Positions 7,711-17,313 are shown, counted from the stretch's first letter. The stretch: DNA of 64,000 bases from Variovorax sp. PBL-H6 (GCF_901827155.1 NZ_LR594659.1:3658001-3722000), one strand, 5' to 3'. Program-made: numbers and translations. The notes: generated by a model not told the origin, from the sequence alone.

Positions 7711-9132
7711 ATGTCTGTTCGCCCTCTTTCGGAGTTCGTGATCCTGCATCTCGGACTCGGCTCCTTCCATCGCGCCCACCAGGCGGTTTACCTGCAGCAG
7801 CTGATCGAGGCCGGCGACGCCCGCTGGTCGCTCTCGGGCGCCAACCTTCGGCCCGACATGGCCGAGCTGCTGTCGGCGCTTCGCGCGCAGGACGGCTGCT
7901 ACATGCTCGAGACCGTCTCACCCGCCGGCGACTATCGGTACCAGCGCATCGGCGCCATCCGGGAGGTCCTGGCCTGGGAACCGTCGCTTCGGGAGGTGAT
8001 TGCGCGCGGAGCCGATCCGCGCACGCGCATCGTGTCCTTCACCGTCACCGAGGCAGGCTACTACCTCGACCCGCAGGACTGCCTCGATACACGCGACGCC
8101 GAGCTGGCCGATGACCTCGCGCGGGCGCGGCGCGGCGAGGCCGGCCAGACCATCTACGGCGCGGTCTGCGCGATCCTGCGCGCCCGCAGCGCGAACGCTG
8201 GTGCCGGCCCCCTGACACTGCTCAACTGCGACAACCTGCGCCACAACGGCGAACGCTTCCGCCGGGGGCTGCTGGAATTCATCGAGCAGGCGGGGCTGCC
8301 GGCGCTGGCAGCCTGGGTGCGCGAGAACACCACCTGCCCCAACGCAATGGTCGACCGCATCACGCCGCGCCCGCCGCCCGAGCTGCGCCAGCGCGTGCGC
8401 GAGGCGACCGGCTGGGACGACGCCGCGCCGGTCACCGCCGAGCGCTTCACGCAGTGGGTGATCGAGGACGACTTCATCCAAGGCCGGCCCGACTGGGCGC
8501 GCGTGGGCGTGGAACTGGTCGATTCGGTGGCACCCTACGAAGAAGCGAAGATCCGCATCCTCAACGCCAGCCACAGCTGCATCGCCTGGGCCGGCACGCT
8601 GGTCGGGCTGCAGTACATCCACGAGGGCACGCATACGCCGGCGATCCGGCAAATGGCCTTCGACTACGTGACGCACGATGTGATCCCCTGCCTGAACCGC
8701 GGCGGGCATCCGAGCCCGGTCGACCTGCCCGCGTACCGCGACGTCGTGCTCGAGCGCTTCGGCAATCCGGCCATTCGCGACACCAACCAGCGCGTGGCGA
8801 TGGACGGCTTCTCGAAGATCCCGGGCTTCATCGCCCCGACGGTGCGCGAGCGCCTGGCGCACGGCGAGAGCATCCACAGCGTTGCGATGCTGCCGGCGCT
8901 CTTCCTCGCCTTCCTGCGGCGCTGGCATCAAGGCACCCTCCCCTACACCTACCAGGACCAGGGCATGGACAAAGCAACTGCGCACGCCATCTGCGATGCA
9001 GCCGATCCGGTCGCGGCACTGTGCGCCGACACCGGCCTGTGGGGCGACGCCGCCGGAGACACGCGGCTCGAACAGGCGGTGCGCGAAGCCGGCGCACGCG
9101 TTCGAACACTCATCGAAGGAGCGAGGGCATGA
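7711..9132 (+). CDS. dalD: D-arabinitol 4-dehydrogenase / mannitol dehydrogenase family
   Basis: A 473-residue polyol dehydrogenase of the long-chain mannitol dehydrogenase family. The N-terminal nucleotide-binding motif is HLGLGSFHRAHQ (about 13-24). The catalytic pattern K-x4-N-x2-H occurs as KIRILNASH, giving K280, N285 and H288. The sequence (TLLNCDNLRHNGERF, CPNAMVDRITPR, QWVIEDDF) is closest to DalD proteins of Ralstonia and Klebsiella, which oxidise D-arabinitol to D-xylulose and also accept mannitol. The xylulokinase and fructokinase downstream fit both reactions. Its stop overlaps the smoS start. Confidence 0.88.
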   Translation: MSVRPLSEFVILHLGLGSFHRAHQAVYLQQLIEAGDARWSLSGANLRPDMAELLSALRAQDGCYMLETVSPAGDYRYQRIGAIREVLAWEPSLREVIARGADPRTRIVSFTVTEAGYYLDPQDCLDTRDAELADDLARARRGEAGQTIYGAVCAILRARSANAGAGPLTLLNCDNLRHNGERFRRGLLEFIEQAGLPALAAWVRENTTCPNAMVDRITPRPPPELRQRVREATGWDDAAPVTAERFTQWVIEDDFIQGRPDWARVGVELVDSVAPYEEAKIRILNASHSCIAWAGTLVGLQYIHEGTHTPAIRQMAFDYVTHDVIPCLNRGGHPSPVDLPAYRDVVLERFGNPAIRDTNQRVAMDGFSKIPGFIAPTVRERLAHGESIHSVAMLPALFLAFLRRWHQGTLPYTYQDQGMDKATAHAICDAADPVAALCADTGLWGDAAGDTRLEQAVREAGARVRTLIEGARA

Positions 9133-9917
9133 CAGGGCGCCTCGAACAACGCCACGTGCTTGTGACCGGTGCCGGCGGCGGCATCGGGCTTGCGATCGCC
9201 GAAGCCAGCCTTGCCGAAGGTGCGCGGTGCACGCTCGTGGACCGCGCGCCCGCGCCTCCCGAAGCCGTGCAAAGCCTGCAGCGCAACCTCCCGAACCGGG
9301 TGGCCTACCTGCAGGCCGATGTCGCCGACACCGCATCGCTCGCCCGCCTCCTCGATGCGGCACAGGCGGCCAACGGGCCGGTGCACACGCTGGTCAACAA
9401 CGCCGCCGTCTTCGACATGGCGCCGCTGCTGGAGAGCGACGAAGCCTCTTTCGATCGCTTGTTCGCAGTCAACGTGAAGGGCATGTTCTTCGTGATGCAG
9501 CACGTGCTGCGGCACATGGTCGATGCCGGCACGCCGGGCGCCTCGATCATCAACATGGCCTCGCAGGCCGGCCGGCGGGGCGAGGCGCTGGTGTCGCACT
9601 ACTGCGCGACGAAGGCTGCCGTCATCAGCTACACGCAGAGCGCGGCGCTGGCGATGGCACCGCACGGCATCCGCGTGAACGCCATCGCGCCGGGCGTGGT
9701 CGACACGCCGATGTGGAGCCACGTGGATGCGCTGTTCGCGAAGTACGAAAGCCGCGCGCCGGGCGAGAAGAAGCGCCAGGTCGGCCTGGAGGTGCCGCTC
9801 GGCCGCATGGGCACGCCGGGCGACATCGCCGGCGCCGCCGTGTTCCTGGCCAGCGACGAGGCGCGCTACATCACGGCCCAGACGCTCAACGTCGACGGTG
9901 GTAACGTCATGAGCTGA
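9129..9917 (+). CDS. smoS: Sorbitol (glucitol) dehydrogenase, SDR family
   Basis: A 262-residue short-chain dehydrogenase. The ATG overlaps the dalD stop (ATGA). The NAD-binding glycine motif is TGAGGGIG (13-20), NNAA follows at 90-93, and the catalytic S145, Y158 and K162 are in place. The stretch INMASQAGRRGEALV and the C-terminal LNVDGGNVMS match the Rhodobacter sorbitol dehydrogenase SmoS closely, from memory of that family. It would oxidise D-sorbitol to fructose, which the fructokinase at the operon end phosphorylates. Pseudomonas mtl operons lack this gene; Rhodobacter smo operons have it. Confidence 0.85.
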   Translation: MTGRLEQRHVLVTGAGGGIGLAIAEASLAEGARCTLVDRAPAPPEAVQSLQRNLPNRVAYLQADVADTASLARLLDAAQAANGPVHTLVNNAAVFDMAPLLESDEASFDRLFAVNVKGMFFVMQHVLRHMVDAGTPGASIINMASQAGRRGEALVSHYCATKAAVISYTQSAALAMAPHGIRVNAIAPGVVDTPMWSHVDALFAKYESRAPGEKKRQVGLEVPLGRMGTPGDIAGAAVFLASDEARYITAQTLNVDGGNVMS

Positions 9918-9950
9918 AGGCGTGACTTCCCGTTCAGAGAGAAACCGGCC

Positions 9951-10886
9951 ATGACATCGGTGCGCCACCGCAACCTGCCCCGCCAACGGCAACCCGAACT
10001 CGAGCGCGACATCACGCGCTCGCCGTCGCTGGGCTACGAGGCGCAGGAAGAATCGGGCCTGGTGCGCTGCCTCGCACACGGCTTTCCGAGTCCGCTGGTG
10101 CGCTGGCATTTCCATGAAGAGTACGAGCTGCACCTCATCACGGAGACTTCGGGCAAGGCCTTCATCGGCGACTGGATCGGACCCTTCTTGCCTGGTCACC
10201 TGGTGCTGTGCGGGCCGCGGCTGCCGCACAACTGGATCTCGCTCGACGCACCTGTGGGCGGCGCGGCCGGGCGCGACCGCGTGATCCAGTTCCGGCACGA
10301 GCCCATCGAACGCTCTGCCGCCGAGATTCCCGAACTGCGCGAGGTCATGCTGCTGCTCGAGCGCTCGCGCCATGGCATCGAGTTCTTCGGCATGGCCGAG
10401 CGCGCGCTGGCGCATTGGGACGCAGTCAAGGGCGCACGCGGGTTGCGCCGCTTCGGTCTTTTCTGCGCCTACCTCGCCGACCTGGCGCAATGCACCGACT
10501 ACCGGCTGCTTTCCAACGTGCAGATGCAGGGCGTGGAGGGCGATGCCGGCGTGGACCAGATCAACGTCATCGTCGATCGCATCACCTCCAACCTGGCCGA
10601 GCCGATCGTGATGGCCGACATCGCCACCGAGCTGGGCATGAGCGAGAGCCGCTTCAGCCGGTTCTTCAAGCGCTCGACCGGCAACAGCTTTACCGATTTC
10701 GTGAACCGCGTGCGCATCAACAGCGCCTGCCACCTGCTGATGCAGACCGACCACTACGTGACCGACATCTGCTACCAGGTCGGCTTCAACAACGTCGCCA
10801 ACTTCAACCGCCGCTTCCTGGAGATCAAGGGCATGACGCCGACCGAGTTCCGGCGCCAGAGCGACCACCGCTTCGGCGGCGGCTGA
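9951..10886 (+). CDS. mtlR: AraC-family regulator of the polyol operon
   Basis: A 311-residue regulator. The N-terminal cupin-like sensing domain (residues 25-130) contains WHFHEEYELHLI, and the C-terminal AraC double helix-turn-helix runs from about 205 to 305, with MADIATELGMSESRFSRFFK and ICYQVGFNNVANFNRRF. It sits inside the operon between smoS and the xylulokinase gene, so it is probably cotranscribed with its targets and activates the promoter upstream of mtlE. MtlR-type regulators of this size control mannitol genes in Pseudomonas. Confidence 0.85.
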   Translation: MTSVRHRNLPRQRQPELERDITRSPSLGYEAQEESGLVRCLAHGFPSPLVRWHFHEEYELHLITETSGKAFIGDWIGPFLPGHLVLCGPRLPHNWISLDAPVGGAAGRDRVIQFRHEPIERSAAEIPELREVMLLLERSRHGIEFFGMAERALAHWDAVKGARGLRRFGLFCAYLADLAQCTDYRLLSNVQMQGVEGDAGVDQINVIVDRITSNLAEPIVMADIATELGMSESRFSRFFKRSTGNSFTDFVNRVRINSACHLLMQTDHYVTDICYQVGFNNVANFNRRFLEIKGMTPTEFRRQSDHRFGGG

Positions 10887-10899
10887 AGAGGGCCTGCGC

Positions 10900-12366
10900 T
10901 TGTACCTCGGACTCGATCTCGGCACCTCGGAGCTGAAGGCGCTGCTGCTGGCGCCGGACCACCGCATCGTCGCGCTGGCGCGAGCGCCGCTCACGGTCGA
11001 CCGGCCGGCGCCGGTGTGTTCGGAACAGGCGCCCTCTCAATGGTGGGAGGCACTGCAAACCGTCATGGCCGAGTTGCGGCGCACGCAGGCTGCGGCCTTG
11101 TCGGTCGTGCGCGCCATCGGCCTGTCGGGCCAGATGCACGGTGCCGTGGCGATGGATGCGCAAGACCGCGTGCTGCGCCCCGCCATCCTCTGGAACGACG
11201 GCCGCAGTGCCGCCCAATGCCGCACGCTCGCCGCGCGCGTGCCGCGGCTGGGCGCCATCGCCGGCAATCTCGCAATGCCGGGCTTCACCGCACCCAAGCT
11301 GCTGTGGATGCGCGAGCACGAGCCCGAACTGTTCGCGCGCATCGCCCATGTGCTGCTGCCCAAGGACTGGCTGCGCTTCATGCTGAGCGGCGAGTTCGCG
11401 AGCGACATGTCGGATGCCTCGGGCACGCTGTGGCTGGACGTGGGCGCCCGCGACTGGTCCGACGAACTGCTGGGCGCCTGTGGACTGTCGCGCCTGCAGA
11501 TGCCGCGACTGGTGGAAGGCAGCGCGCCCGCGGGGCGGCTCAAGCCCGAGCTCGCACAACGCTGGGGCATGGCCGCCAGCGTGACCATCGCCGGTGGTGC
11601 CGGCGACAACGCGGCCAGCGCGGTGGGCATGGGGCTGGTGGAAGCGGGACAGGGCTTCGTCTCGCTGGGCACCTCCGGCGTGATCTTCGTCTGCGGGGAG
11701 CGCTTCGAGCCGCGGCCCGAAGCCGCGGTGCATGCCTTCTGTCATGCGTTGCCTGGGCGCTGGCACCAGATGTCGGTGATGCTCTCGGCCTCCAGCGCCG
11801 TGAGCTGGGGCGCGCGCAGCTTCGGCCTCGGCAACGAGGCGGCGCTGCTCGCCGCGGCCGCGTCAGTGGGCGAAGAGGCGCGGCAACGCGCTCCGCTGTT
11901 CCTGCCCTACTTGTCGGGGGAACGCTCTCCGCACAACGATGCCGATGCGCAAGGTGTGCTGTTCGGCCTCACGCATGGGCACGGCCCGGCCGATGTCGCC
12001 TATGCAGTGGTCGAAGGCGTGAGCTTCGGGCTGCGCGACGGCCTCGACACGCTTGCCCGGCCGGCTGGCGATCTGGTGCTGGTCGGCGGCGGCGCGCGCA
12101 GCACCTGGTGGGCGCAACGGCTGGCCGATGTGCTGGACACGCCGCTCGCGATTTGCGAAGGCAGCGAAGCCGGCGGGGCGCTGGGCGCCGCGCGGCTGGC
12201 CTGGCTCTCGGACGGCGGCACGCTCCACGAGGTATGCCGCCGCCCCGTGCTGCGGCAGCGCTTCGAGCCGGCTCGATCGGCGGCGGACCGCCTTCGGGAC
12301 CGGCATGCCCGCTTCAAGGCACTCTACGTCGGCCTGCGCCCACTCTTCGGCGCGAAGGATGAATGA
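10900..12366 (+). CDS. xylB: Xylulokinase, FGGY family
   Basis: A 488-residue sugar kinase that phosphorylates D-xylulose made from arabinitol (mtlY/XylB). The first phosphate-binding loop is YLGLDLGTSELKALL at the N-terminus. GQMHGAV and AILWNDGRS (about 77-105) are FGGY-kinase signatures, and the second domain shows GGAGDNAASAVG and the adenosine motif LVGGGARSTWWAQ. The start codon is TTG at 10900 with AGAGGG upstream; no ATG fits. Confidence 0.9.
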   Translation: MYLGLDLGTSELKALLLAPDHRIVALARAPLTVDRPAPVCSEQAPSQWWEALQTVMAELRRTQAAALSVVRAIGLSGQMHGAVAMDAQDRVLRPAILWNDGRSAAQCRTLAARVPRLGAIAGNLAMPGFTAPKLLWMREHEPELFARIAHVLLPKDWLRFMLSGEFASDMSDASGTLWLDVGARDWSDELLGACGLSRLQMPRLVEGSAPAGRLKPELAQRWGMAASVTIAGGAGDNAASAVGMGLVEAGQGFVSLGTSGVIFVCGERFEPRPEAAVHAFCHALPGRWHQMSVMLSASSAVSWGARSFGLGNEAALLAAAASVGEEARQRAPLFLPYLSGERSPHNDADAQGVLFGLTHGHGPADVAYAVVEGVSFGLRDGLDTLARPAGDLVLVGGGARSTWWAQRLADVLDTPLAICEGSEAGGALGAARLAWLSDGGTLHEVCRRPVLRQRFEPARSAADRLRDRHARFKALYVGLRPLFGAKDE

Positions 12367-12367
12367 C

Positions 12368-13300
12368 ATGTTCGTGGTCTGCGGCGAAGCGTTGATGGAT
12401 GTCTATGTGCTGGGGACGACGCCCACAGGGCTGCAGCTGGATGCGCGCGTCGGCGGGTCGCCGTTCAACGTGGCCGTGGGTTTGTCGCGGCTGGGTCGCC
12501 GGGCGGCGCTGCTCACCGGCCTGTCGCGCGATGCGGCCGGGGAACGGCTGATGCACACGCTGTCTGCGGAACACGTCGACACGCACCTGGTGGTGCGCAG
12601 CGATGCGCCCACCACCCTGAGCGTGGTGAGCGTCGACGCGGCCGGCGTGCCCCACTACGCCTTCTACGGCCAAGGCACCGCAGACCGGGCCATCGACGAT
12701 GACAGCCTGCCCGCCCTGCCGCCGGAAGTCCGGGTGCTGCAATTCGGGTCTTATGCGCTGGTGGTGGAGCCGGTCGGCAGCGCGTTGCGCAGCCTGGCTG
12801 CACGCGAGCACGACCGCTGTTTGGTGGCCTACGACCCCAATGTGCGGCTCAACGTCGAGCCCGACCTGGGGCGCTGGCGCACCACCGTCGAGGCCATGGC
12901 GGCGCTCTCGCACATCGTGAAGGTGAGCGACGAGGACCTGGGCTTGCTCTATCCGGATTCGGCGCCAGCCGAGGTGGCGCGGCGCTGGCTGTCTCTCGGT
13001 GTACGACTTGTCGTGCTCACGCGCGGCGCCCGGGGCAGCGAAGCCTGGACGCCATGCCAGCACGTTGCCGAAGCCGCGGCGCCGGTCGATGTGGTGGACA
13101 CGGTCGGCGCTGGCGACACCTTTCAGGCGGCCCTGTTGACCTGGCTGGATGAAGAGCAGCTTCTGAGCATTGCGGAACTCGAAGCGCTCGATACGCAGCG
13201 GCTCGCGGAACTGCTGCGCTTTGCTGGGCGCGCCGCCGCGATCACCTGCTCGCGCCGCGGTGCCGACATGCCGCGTCGCAAGGAACTCCCGGGCAATTGA
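12368..13300 (+). CDS. mtlZ: Fructokinase, PfkB family
   Basis: A 310-residue carbohydrate kinase that completes the pathway by phosphorylating fructose from mannitol or sorbitol. The first PfkB signature lies around GGSPFNVAVGLSRLGRRAAL (about 28-47). The second, DTVGAGDTFQAALL, carries the catalytic Asp. I chose ATG 12368, one base after the xylB stop, because AAGGA is eight bases upstream; ATG 12359 is an in-frame alternative. It is the last gene of the polyol operon. Confidence 0.9.
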   Translation: MFVVCGEALMDVYVLGTTPTGLQLDARVGGSPFNVAVGLSRLGRRAALLTGLSRDAAGERLMHTLSAEHVDTHLVVRSDAPTTLSVVSVDAAGVPHYAFYGQGTADRAIDDDSLPALPPEVRVLQFGSYALVVEPVGSALRSLAAREHDRCLVAYDPNVRLNVEPDLGRWRTTVEAMAALSHIVKVSDEDLGLLYPDSAPAEVARRWLSLGVRLVVLTRGARGSEAWTPCQHVAEAAAPVDVVDTVGAGDTFQAALLTWLDEEQLLSIAELEALDTQRLAELLRFAGRAAAITCSRRGADMPRRKELPGN

Positions 13301-13328
13301 TTGCTTCGGTTGCGCGCGCCGAAAACCG

Positions 13329-13676
13329 CTACAGGGTCGAGTGATCGGTGGTGAACAGGCACGAATCCACGTCTGACGCCGGCTTGCCCTTGTCACGCCC
13401 GGCAGTGGAGCGCGCCACAGGCGGCTCCGCCTCGCCCTCCCCGATGCCCACCGGCGCAGGCGGCTTGCCGAAAGGCGCCAGGCCCTGGACCACCCGCAGC
13501 GCCGAAGCCCCCTGGATCAGCGCCTCGGAATAGTCGGGCAGGCCCCGCGTCGAGGAATCCACCGGCCGGTAGACCAGGCACTCCTCGGAGTCCGCCTGCA
13601 CAGCCTCCATCAAGATCCAATGAAATTCATTGGGTTCGAGTTCGAGAACGGTCAGGGCAAGGTCACGGAGCGCCAT
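13329..13676 (-). CDS. Protein of unknown function
   Basis: A 115-residue product starting MALRDLALTVLELEPNEFHW. AAGAGG lies upstream of the ATG; a longer frame upstream lacks support. The N-terminal 75 residues look folded, with several Glu/Leu-rich segments, while the C-terminal 40 are Pro, Gly and Ser rich and probably disordered. No family recognised. It lies between the polyol operon, which it faces, and the htrA terminator. Confidence 0.5.
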   Translation of the reverse strand: MALRDLALTVLELEPNEFHWILMEAVQADSEECLVYRPVDSSTRGLPDYSEALIQGASALRVVQGLAPFGKPPAPVGIGEGEAEPPVARSTAGRDKGKPASDVDSCLFTTDHSTL

Positions 13677-13787
13677 GGGGAAACCTCTTGTTTGAATGTC
13701 GCGAATTGTTACAGCCGGTTCATTATCGGCAAAGGTACTTTTGCACGGTGTCTCCTCCACATGAGGGAGACCGGCGCGACATACGTG

Positions 13788-13811
13788 AAAGGCGCCGCAT
13801 TTGCGGCGCCT
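13788..13811 (-). terminator. Rho-independent terminator after htrA
   Basis: The perfect inverted repeat GGCGCCGCAT/TTGCGGCGCC (13791-13810) is followed on the minus strand by TTT. It begins 5 bp beyond the htrA stop. Confidence 0.75.
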
Positions 13812-13815
13812 CCCA

Positions 13816-15273
13816 TCAGCCCAGCCGGACCGGCACGAAGATCCGGTCGCCATCGCGCTGGATCAGGAGCGCGACGGATTTGTCGGCCTTCGCCGCGACC
13901 TCGCGCACCTGCTCCACCGTCTTGGCCGGCGTGCCGTTGATGGCCAGCAGCACGTCGCCGGGCTGCACGCCCGCCATCGCTGCAGGACCACCCGCGTCCT
14001 CGATCAGCAGGCCGGCATCAACGCGCGCCTCCCGCTTCTCCTGCGGCTGCAGGGGACGCAGCGCGAGGCCCAGCTTGCCGTGCCCTGCGGCGGCATCGTT
14101 CTTCGCCACCGCGCTCGTCTTGTCGCTCGCATTGCCGAGCTTGGCGCTGATTTCGTGGTGCTCCCCCTGGCGCCACACGTCCAGCGTGATGCGACTGCCC
14201 GGCTTTTTCTGGCCGATCAGCGCCGGCAGGTCGCCCGAGGCGACGATGGGCTCGCCATCGACCTTGCGGATCACGTCGCCCGAGCGCAGGCCGGCCTCGT
14301 CCGCCGGGCCGCCCTTCTCGACGTTGGACACCAGCGCGCCTTCCGGCTTGTCGAGCTTGAAGGAGTCGGCGAAGGCCTGGTTGACCTCCTGCACCGCCAC
14401 GCCGAGCTTGGCATGGCTGACCTTGCCGGTGGCGACGATCTGGTCCTTGACCTGGATCGCGACATCGATCGGGATCGCGAACGACACACCCTGGTAGCCG
14501 CCGCTGCGGCTGTAGATCTGCGAGTTGATCCCCACCACCTCGCCGCGCGTGTTGAGCAGCGGCCCGCCCGAGTTGCCGGGGTTGATGGCCACGTCGGTCT
14601 GCAGGAAGGGCACGTAGCTGTCGTCGGGCAGCGAGCGGCCCTTGGCGCTCACCACGCCGGCCGTCACGGTGTTCTCGAAGCCGAAGGGCGAGCCGATGGC
14701 GAGCACCCATTCGCCCACCTTGAGGTCCTTGGTACTGCCCAGCTGGAGGGTCGGCAGGTTCCTGGCGTCGATCTTGAGCACGGCGATGTCGGTCTTGGGG
14801 TCCGACCCGAGCACCTTGGCGCGGAACTCGCGGCGGTCCGTGAGCTTGACCGTCACCTCGCTGGCATCCTTCACCACGTGTGCGTTGGTCAGGATGATGC
14901 CGTCTGCGTTGACGATGAAGCCCGAGCCCTGGCCGCGCACGGGGACCTCGCGCTGCTGGCCGCGTTGGCCGAACTGGCCGCCGAAACGACGGAAGAACTC
15001 GAACATCGGGTCGTCCGGGTCCATCCCGGCCACGCCCTCCAACGAGGTCTTGGTGGTGCCGGTCACGCTGATGTTGACCACGGCCGGACCGTCCCGCGAG
15101 GTGATGGTCGAGAAGTCGGGCATGGTGACGAGCGGAGCCGCGGCAGCAGGCGCCACTGCGGGCGCGCCTACGGCGCCGGCACTGGTGTAGGCGCCTGCGC
15201 CGACGGCGCCGATCACCCCGGCGGCCGCCAGCGCCGCAGCAAGGGCACGGGGAGAGTTCATACGGACATTCAT
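13816..15273 (-). CDS. htrA: Do/HtrA family periplasmic serine protease
   Basis: A 485-residue envelope quality-control protease (DegP/MucD type). A hydrophobic N-terminal segment (about 10-30) and an Ala/Pro-rich linker precede a trypsin-like domain with H132 (TNAHVV), D162 (KTDIAVLK) and S235 (NPGNSGGPLL). Two PDZ domains follow, at about 280-370 and 395-485. AAAGGAG supports the ATG at 15273. It lies 70 bp after the histidine-kinase gene in the same orientation, so the two-component system probably controls it directly. Confidence 0.93.
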   Translation of the reverse strand: MNVRMNSPRALAAALAAAGVIGAVGAGAYTSAGAVGAPAVAPAAAAPLVTMPDFSTITSRDGPAVVNISVTGTTKTSLEGVAGMDPDDPMFEFFRRFGGQFGQRGQQREVPVRGQGSGFIVNADGIILTNAHVVKDASEVTVKLTDRREFRAKVLGSDPKTDIAVLKIDARNLPTLQLGSTKDLKVGEWVLAIGSPFGFENTVTAGVVSAKGRSLPDDSYVPFLQTDVAINPGNSGGPLLNTRGEVVGINSQIYSRSGGYQGVSFAIPIDVAIQVKDQIVATGKVSHAKLGVAVQEVNQAFADSFKLDKPEGALVSNVEKGGPADEAGLRSGDVIRKVDGEPIVASGDLPALIGQKKPGSRITLDVWRQGEHHEISAKLGNASDKTSAVAKNDAAAGHGKLGLALRPLQPQEKREARVDAGLLIEDAGGPAAMAGVQPGDVLLAINGTPAKTVEQVREVAAKADKSVALLIQRDGDRIFVPVRLG

Positions 15274-15343
15274 GAGGACTCCTTTCGAGGTGTCAGTGGA
15301 AACACGATGAAAGGAAATGTCGCTCCGTTCGCTTAGGCTCCCC

Positions 15344-16657
15344 TTAAACGGCAGAGGGAAAAAGCAGCCTCACCCTAAGCCCGCCGAGGCTGTCCGAGCG
15401 CCCGATGTCCAGCGTCGCACCATGCTGGTCGGCGATCGACTTCACGATCGCCAGCCCCAGGCCGCTGCCCGACGCCTGCGAGTCGCCCACGCGGTAGAAG
15501 CGGTCGAGCGCGCGCTCGCGCTCCTCGACCGGCAGGCCCGGGCCGCTGTCCTCCACCACCAGTTCGGTGCCACCCGCCTGCTGCGCGATGCGAATGTCGA
15601 CCCGCCCGCCCTCGGGCGTGTACTTGACCGCGTTGTCCAGCAGGTTGCGCAGCAGCGTGCGCAGGGCCTCGGGCCGGCCCTGTACTGGAGCCGCGTGCGC
15701 GCTGGCGATGCCGATGTCGATGCGCCTCGCCTGGGCAGCCGCGATGGCATCGGAGAGCGCGAGCCGCGCGACCTCCTGCAGCTCCACCGCTTCCGGCGGC
15801 GTGCCGGCCGCGGCGCTGGCCTCCTGCCGCGCCAGCGCGAGCATCTGCTCGACCAGCCGCGTCGCCCTGTCGATGCCCGCAGCCAGGCGGCTGGTGGCCA
15901 GCTCGCGCGCTGCGTCGTCGGGTGCCCGCTGCAAGCCCTGCACCTGCAGCTTCAGCGCGGCAAGTGGCGAGCGCAGCTCGTGCGCGGCATCGGCCACGAA
16001 ATGCTTCTGCGCCTCGAAGGCCCGCCGCACGCGATCGAACAGCAGGTTGAGCTCGTGCACCAGCGGGCGGACCTCCTCCGGCAGGCCGCTCTCGCTCACG
16101 GGCGAGAGGTCGTCGGCCTGCCGCGCCGCCACCTGCCCGCGCACCCGCGCCACCGGCGCCAGCGAGTGGCTCACCACCCACCACACGACCAGCATGAGCA
16201 GCGGCGCCGCCAGCGCGATCGGCCCGACCGTGCGCAGCGCCAGCGTGCCGGCCATGTGGCGGCGTGCCGCCATGTCCTGAGCGACCTGGATCACCAGCGA
16301 GCGGGCCTGCAGCGAATAGACCCGGTAGGTGGTGCCGCGCGCCCTGACGTTCGAGAAACCCAGCACCGCCCGCTGCGGCAGCGCGGCCTGCGCAGCCGAT
16401 TCGAAGACGAGCACGCCATCGGCCGTCCATACCTGCACGACGAACTCGAAGTTCTCCTCGCCGTCGCTCAGTCCTCCGACCGCCGCGCTCGGTGGCAGGC
16501 CGGCGCGCAGCGACAGGGCCATCTGCTGCATGTGGTAGTCGAAGATCTCGTCGGCTTCCTTCAGCACCGTGCGATAGGCGACGAAGGCCTGCGTGCCGGC
16601 GGCCAGCAAGATGGCCGCGAGCAGAAAGAGAAGCAGGCGCGCGCGTAAAGACTTCAT
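15344..16657 (-). CDS. Sensor histidine kinase (QseC/PmrB-like)
   Basis: A 437-residue membrane kinase. Transmembrane helices lie at about 8-28 and 143-166 with a periplasmic sensor loop between them. A HAMP-like region precedes the phospho-acceptor motif FVADAAHELRSPL (H226). The ATP-binding boxes are N (NLLDNAVKYTPEGG), G1 (DSGPGLP) and G2 (GSGLGLAIV). The ATG overlaps the response-regulator stop (ATGA). The signal is unknown; the adjacent htrA points to envelope stress. Confidence 0.9.
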   Translation of the reverse strand: MKSLRARLLLFLLAAILLAAGTQAFVAYRTVLKEADEIFDYHMQQMALSLRAGLPPSAAVGGLSDGEENFEFVVQVWTADGVLVFESAAQAALPQRAVLGFSNVRARGTTYRVYSLQARSLVIQVAQDMAARRHMAGTLALRTVGPIALAAPLLMLVVWWVVSHSLAPVARVRGQVAARQADDLSPVSESGLPEEVRPLVHELNLLFDRVRRAFEAQKHFVADAAHELRSPLAALKLQVQGLQRAPDDAARELATSRLAAGIDRATRLVEQMLALARQEASAAAGTPPEAVELQEVARLALSDAIAAAQARRIDIGIASAHAAPVQGRPEALRTLLRNLLDNAVKYTPEGGRVDIRIAQQAGGTELVVEDSGPGLPVEERERALDRFYRVGDSQASGSGLGLAIVKSIADQHGATLDIGRSDSLGGLRVRLLFPSAV

Positions 16658-17313
16658 TCCCTGGGCACCATGTACCCCACCCCCCGCACGTTGCGGATCA
16701 GGTCCGCACCCAGCTTCTTGCGCAGCCCGTGTACATAGACCTCGACCGCGTTGCTGCTGATCTCGTCCTTCCAGCCGTAGAGCTTTTCCTCGAGCTGGGC
16801 GCGCGACAGCACCATGCCGGGCCGGGCGATCAGGGGTTCGAGCACCGCCCATTCGCGCGCCGACAGGACCACCGGCTGGCCGTTGACCGAGACCTCGCGC
16901 GTGCTCGGGTGGATGCTCACGCCCATGTGCTCGTAGACCGGCTCGGCCCGCCCGGAGGCGCGCCGCAGCAAGGCGCGAATGCGCGCCAGCAGCTCGTCGA
17001 GGTCGTAGGGCTTGAGCACGTAGTCGTCGGCGCCGGCATCCAGGCCTTCGATGCGCTGCTGCACCGAGTCGCGCGCGGTGGCGATCAACACCGGCATGCG
17101 CTGCTTGCGGGCACGCAGCGCGCGCAGCACCTCGAGTCCGTCGCGGCGCGGCACGCCGAGGTCGAGCAGTACCAGGTCGTACTGCTGGGTGCGCAGCGCA
17201 GTGTCGGCGGCTTCGCCGTCCTTGACCCAGTCGACCGCGTAGTGCTCGGCCCGCAGCAGGTCCAGCACGGCCTCGCCGATCATCACGTCGTCTTCGAGCA
17301 GCAGCAGTCGCAT
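16654..17313 (-). CDS. OmpR-family response regulator
   Basis: A 219-residue DNA-binding response regulator, QseB/PmrA-like. The receiver domain has acidic residues LEDD near the N-terminus, phospho-acceptor D51 (VLLDLGVP) and lysine K101 (YVLKPYDLDEL). The C-terminal winged helix ends in the conserved HGLRKKLGADLIRNVRGVGY. It is the first gene of an operon with the kinase and probably htrA. Confidence 0.92.
   Translation of the reverse strand: MRLLLLEDDVMIGEAVLDLLRAEHYAVDWVKDGEAADTALRTQQYDLVLLDLGVPRRDGLEVLRALRARKQRMPVLIATARDSVQQRIEGLDAGADDYVLKPYDLDELLARIRALLRRASGRAEPVYEHMGVSIHPSTREVSVNGQPVVLSAREWAVLEPLIARPGMVLSRAQLEEKLYGWKDEISSNAVEVYVHGLRKKLGADLIRNVRGVGYMVPRE

Noticed and set aside
13801..15336. 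511-codon open frame antisense to htrA
   Set aside because: The htrA protease with its catalytic triad is on the opposite strand; the antisense product has no recognisable domain.
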